Assembly: GCA_949297205.1 (NCBI GenBank)
Contig: CASFSH010000145.1
Span: 1 to 7,868 of the forward strand
From: an uncultured Bacillota bacterium
GTDB taxonomy: Bacteria > Bacillota > Clostridia > UBA1381
Length of the DNA: 7,868 nucleotides
Reading direction: 5' to 3'
Positions within the stretch are counted from its first letter, which is position 1; each line of letters opens with the position of its first letter. The position numbers and the translations under genes were made by a program. Below, piece after piece: positions 5,932 to 7,868 of this stretch. The notes below the pieces were generated by a model that worked only from the letters and a program-made list of their open reading frames with translations, did not search any database and was not told the DNA's origin.

Positions 5932-5956
5932 TATAATAAACAAATATAATAAGGAG
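5932..5956 (+). promoter_or_regulatory. Predicted asnB -10 box and ribosome binding site
   Basis: A perfect TATAAT (5932-5937) is followed 13 bases later by AAGGAG (5951-5956), which is 8 bases before the asnB ATG. The predicted transcript start near 5944 leaves a leader of only about 21 bases, too short for a riboswitch. No good -35 box lies 16-18 bases upstream (ACTAAT at 17), so the promoter may depend on an activator. A second TATAAT at 5945-5950 is too close to the gene to be the main -10 box. Confidence 0.6.
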
Positions 5957-5964
5957 CTGATTAT

Positions 5965-7815
5965 ATGTGCGGAATTGCCGGAATTATTAATTTCAAAAAA
6001 AATATTTATGCATATGGTTCATATAACAGATTACTTGTAAAAGACATGGCTCAGACACTTAAGCACAGAGGTCCCGACGCTTGCGGTGAATGGGTTGGAG
6101 AACATGCCGCATTTTCTCATGCAAGACTTTCTGTTATAGACCCTGAAGGCGGCAAGCAACCCATGAAAAAAACAGTAGAAGGTTATGAATTTGTTATTAC
6201 ATACAATGGTGAATTATATAATACGGAAGAATTAAAAAAAGATCTGATAAAATGCGGGTACACTTTTGATACCACGTCAGATACGGAAGTTTTACTGTAT
6301 ACATACATTCATTACGGCGAAAAATGTGCCGAACTTTTAAACGGAATTTATGCTTTCTGTATTTGGGATTCAATGCGTCAACAAGTTTTTATTTGTCGTG
6401 ACAGATTCGGTGTAAAACCTTTCTTCTATGCCAAAGTGTCCGATACCTTTATTTTTGCATCAGAAATAAAAGCGTTATTCCGATACCCCGGTCTGAAACC
6501 GGAATTAAACAGAGAAGGATTATGTGAAATTTTTGCACTGTCTCCTGCAAGAACCCAGGGTATCGGAGTTTTTAAAGGAGTACACGAACTTCGCCCCGGC
6601 TGTACGATGATAATTAATCGTTCCGGAATATTTGTAAACCGATACTGGCAGTTTAAAAGCCATGAACATACCGATGACTACGAAACAACAGTTGAAAAAG
6701 TTCATGATCTGCTTTACGATTCAATAAAACGTCAGCTTGTTTCCGATGTTCCCATCGGCACTCTTCTTTCAGGAGGTCTTGACTCAAGTATTATTTCCGC
6801 TGTTGCCGCACTTGAAATGAAAAAAAACGGAAAACAGCTTTCAACATATTCATTTGATTATGAAGATAATGACAAATATTTCAAAGCCTCCGCTTTTCAG
6901 CCCGACGCTGACAAACCATGGGTTAAGAGAATGACAGAGGAATTCAACACAAATCACACCTATCTCACTTGCAGCAATGACAACCTGATTAAATATCTAT
7001 TTGACGCTATGTACTATAAAGATCTCCCCGGTATGGCAGACTGTGATGCATCTTTACTTTATTATTGCAGAGAGATAAAAAACAGGCACACTGTTATATT
7101 ATCCGGTGAGTGTTCTGATGAAATATTCGGCGGCTACCCATGGTTTCGGAGCGAAAAAGCATTTAAAACTCCTGCTTTTCCATGGTGTTATGACTTGTCA
7201 ATGCGCATAAATGCTCTTAAACCCGCTGTTGCCGAAACTCTTGATCTTGAAGAATACTCTCGGATGAGATACGACGAAACCATTGCCGAAACCCCATGTT
7301 TTGGCGGTGACAATGAGGAAGAAAAACGCCGCCGTGAAATTTCATATCTTAATATCATATGGTTTATGTCAAATTTGCTCGACCGAAAAGACAGAATGTC
7401 AATGGCTTCTGGGCTTGAAGTGCGTGTCCCGTTCTGTGATCATCGTCTTGCTGAATATGTCTGGAATATTCCGTGGAGTATGAAATGCCGCAATGATGTA
7501 TCAAAAAGCCTTCTCAGAGATGCAGCAAAAACCATTCTTCCTCACGATGTTCTTATGCGCAAAAAAAGTCCTTATCCAAAAACTCACAACCCATATTATG
7601 AAAAAGCAGTACACAGTCTTCTCAATGAAATACTTGAAGATTCATCTTCTCCGATTCTTACTTTTATTGATAAAGAAAATGTAAAAGATATATGTGCCGA
7701 AGGTTCCGATTATGGAAAACCGTTTTTTGGACAATTGATGGCTGTACCCCAATTTATGGGTTATCTGATACAGGTAAACTTTTGGCTGAAAGAGTTTAAT
7801 CCAGCTCTTATATAA
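5965..7815 (+). CDS. asnB: Asparagine synthetase B, glutamine-hydrolysing
   Basis: Cytoplasmic enzyme that makes asparagine from aspartate, glutamine and ATP through a beta-aspartyl-AMP intermediate. The N-terminal class II glutaminase begins MCGIAG, with the nucleophile Cys2 exposed after removal of Met. RGPDACG (35-41), YNGELYN (80-86), SDTE (105-108) and RDRFGVKPFFY (145-155) follow. The C-terminal synthetase domain has the PP-loop SGGLDSS (269-275), GECSDEIFGGYPWF (381-394, usually GEGSDE or GEGADE), LDRKDRM (472-478) and EVRVPF (485-490). All catalytic blocks are present. The 616 residues exceed E. coli AsnB (554) and resemble, from memory, the longer Firmicute AsnO/AsnB forms of about 610-630. 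It is transcribed away from rpsB as a single gene. The start at 5965 is fixed by the N-terminal Cys and by AAGGAG 8 bases upstream. An asnB-like amidotransferase in a biosynthetic cluster is unlikely given the core-gene neighbours. Confidence 0.95.
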   Translation: MCGIAGIINFKKNIYAYGSYNRLLVKDMAQTLKHRGPDACGEWVGEHAAFSHARLSVIDPEGGKQPMKKTVEGYEFVITYNGELYNTEELKKDLIKCGYTFDTTSDTEVLLYTYIHYGEKCAELLNGIYAFCIWDSMRQQVFICRDRFGVKPFFYAKVSDTFIFASEIKALFRYPGLKPELNREGLCEIFALSPARTQGIGVFKGVHELRPGCTMIINRSGIFVNRYWQFKSHEHTDDYETTVEKVHDLLYDSIKRQLVSDVPIGTLLSGGLDSSIISAVAALEMKKNGKQLSTYSFDYEDNDKYFKASAFQPDADKPWVKRMTEEFNTNHTYLTCSNDNLIKYLFDAMYYKDLPGMADCDASLLYYCREIKNRHTVILSGECSDEIFGGYPWFRSEKAFKTPAFPWCYDLSMRINALKPAVAETLDLEEYSRMRYDETIAETPCFGGDNEEEKRRREISYLNIIWFMSNLLDRKDRMSMASGLEVRVPFCDHRLAEYVWNIPWSMKCRNDVSKSLLRDAAKTILPHDVLMRKKSPYPKTHNPYYEKAVHSLLNEILEDSSSPILTFIDKENVKDICAEGSDYGKPFFGQLMAVPQFMGYLIQVNFWLKEFNPALI

Positions 7816-7868
7816 ATATTCATTAAAAAATATAATTTTTTACATTAAATTAACATTTATTTTATATA

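Noticed and set aside
5797..5964. T-box or other riboswitch before asnB
   Set aside because: No T-box sequence and no long conserved-looking stem are present; the likely transcript start near 5944 leaves about 21 bases of leader.
5993..6003. Run of eight A near the start of asnB as a programmed slippage site
   Set aside because: The frame is open and all glutaminase motifs on both sides are in the same frame, so no shift is needed.
5768..6040. Plus-strand open frame of 90 codons across the rpsB-asnB spacer
   Set aside because: It runs through the rpsB promoter and into the start of asnB in another frame, has no ribosome binding site, and its translation shows no domain or plausible composition.
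7816..7868. Terminator after asnB (AAAAAA/TTTTTT at 7825-7841)
   Set aside because: The only stem is made of A-T pairs around a five-base loop and would be unstable. The true terminator, if any, is likely beyond the window.

Overview
The window looks like an ordinary chromosomal stretch of a low-GC Gram-positive anaerobe, most likely a member of the Clostridia. The support is AT-rich sequence, strong AAGGAGG-type ribosome binding sites before most genes, sigma-A-like promoters, and a gatCAB operon followed by an archaeal-type aspS. I cannot name the species. There are no mobile elements, CRISPR arrays, tRNA or rRNA genes. No previously unknown multi-gene system is visible; the interest lies in regulatory detail and in the logic of the tRNA-Asn pathway.

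Layout from left to right. Positions 1-3675 hold a minus-strand operon transcribed as gatC-gatA-gatB-aspS; aspS runs off the left edge. gatA and gatB overlap by 4 bases, and the other junctions are 12 to 30 bases. Positions 3676-3918 are the control region between two minus-strand units. It holds a gatC promoter, a terminator-like hairpin in the short gatC leader, a palindrome, and the strong terminator of the unit upstream. Positions 3919-5681 hold rpsB followed by tsf, with a hairpin and a probable internal tsf promoter between them. Positions 5682-5964 are the divergent control region between rpsB (leftward) and asnB (rightward). Positions 5965-7815 hold asnB on the plus strand. The last 53 bases are AT-rich with no gene.

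The genes join two themes, translation (S2, EF-Ts) and asparagine supply. The AspRS fragment carries a His and a Pro where, by my recalled alignment, archaeal non-discriminating enzymes carry them. This suggests that it charges tRNA-Asn with aspartate for the adjacent GatCAB to amidate. The divergent asnB makes free asparagine. Reading notes: I start tsf at 4815 rather than at the longer ATG at 4830, and I place the aspS start at 502 rather than 511. Promoters, hairpins and operators were found by eye and are predictions.
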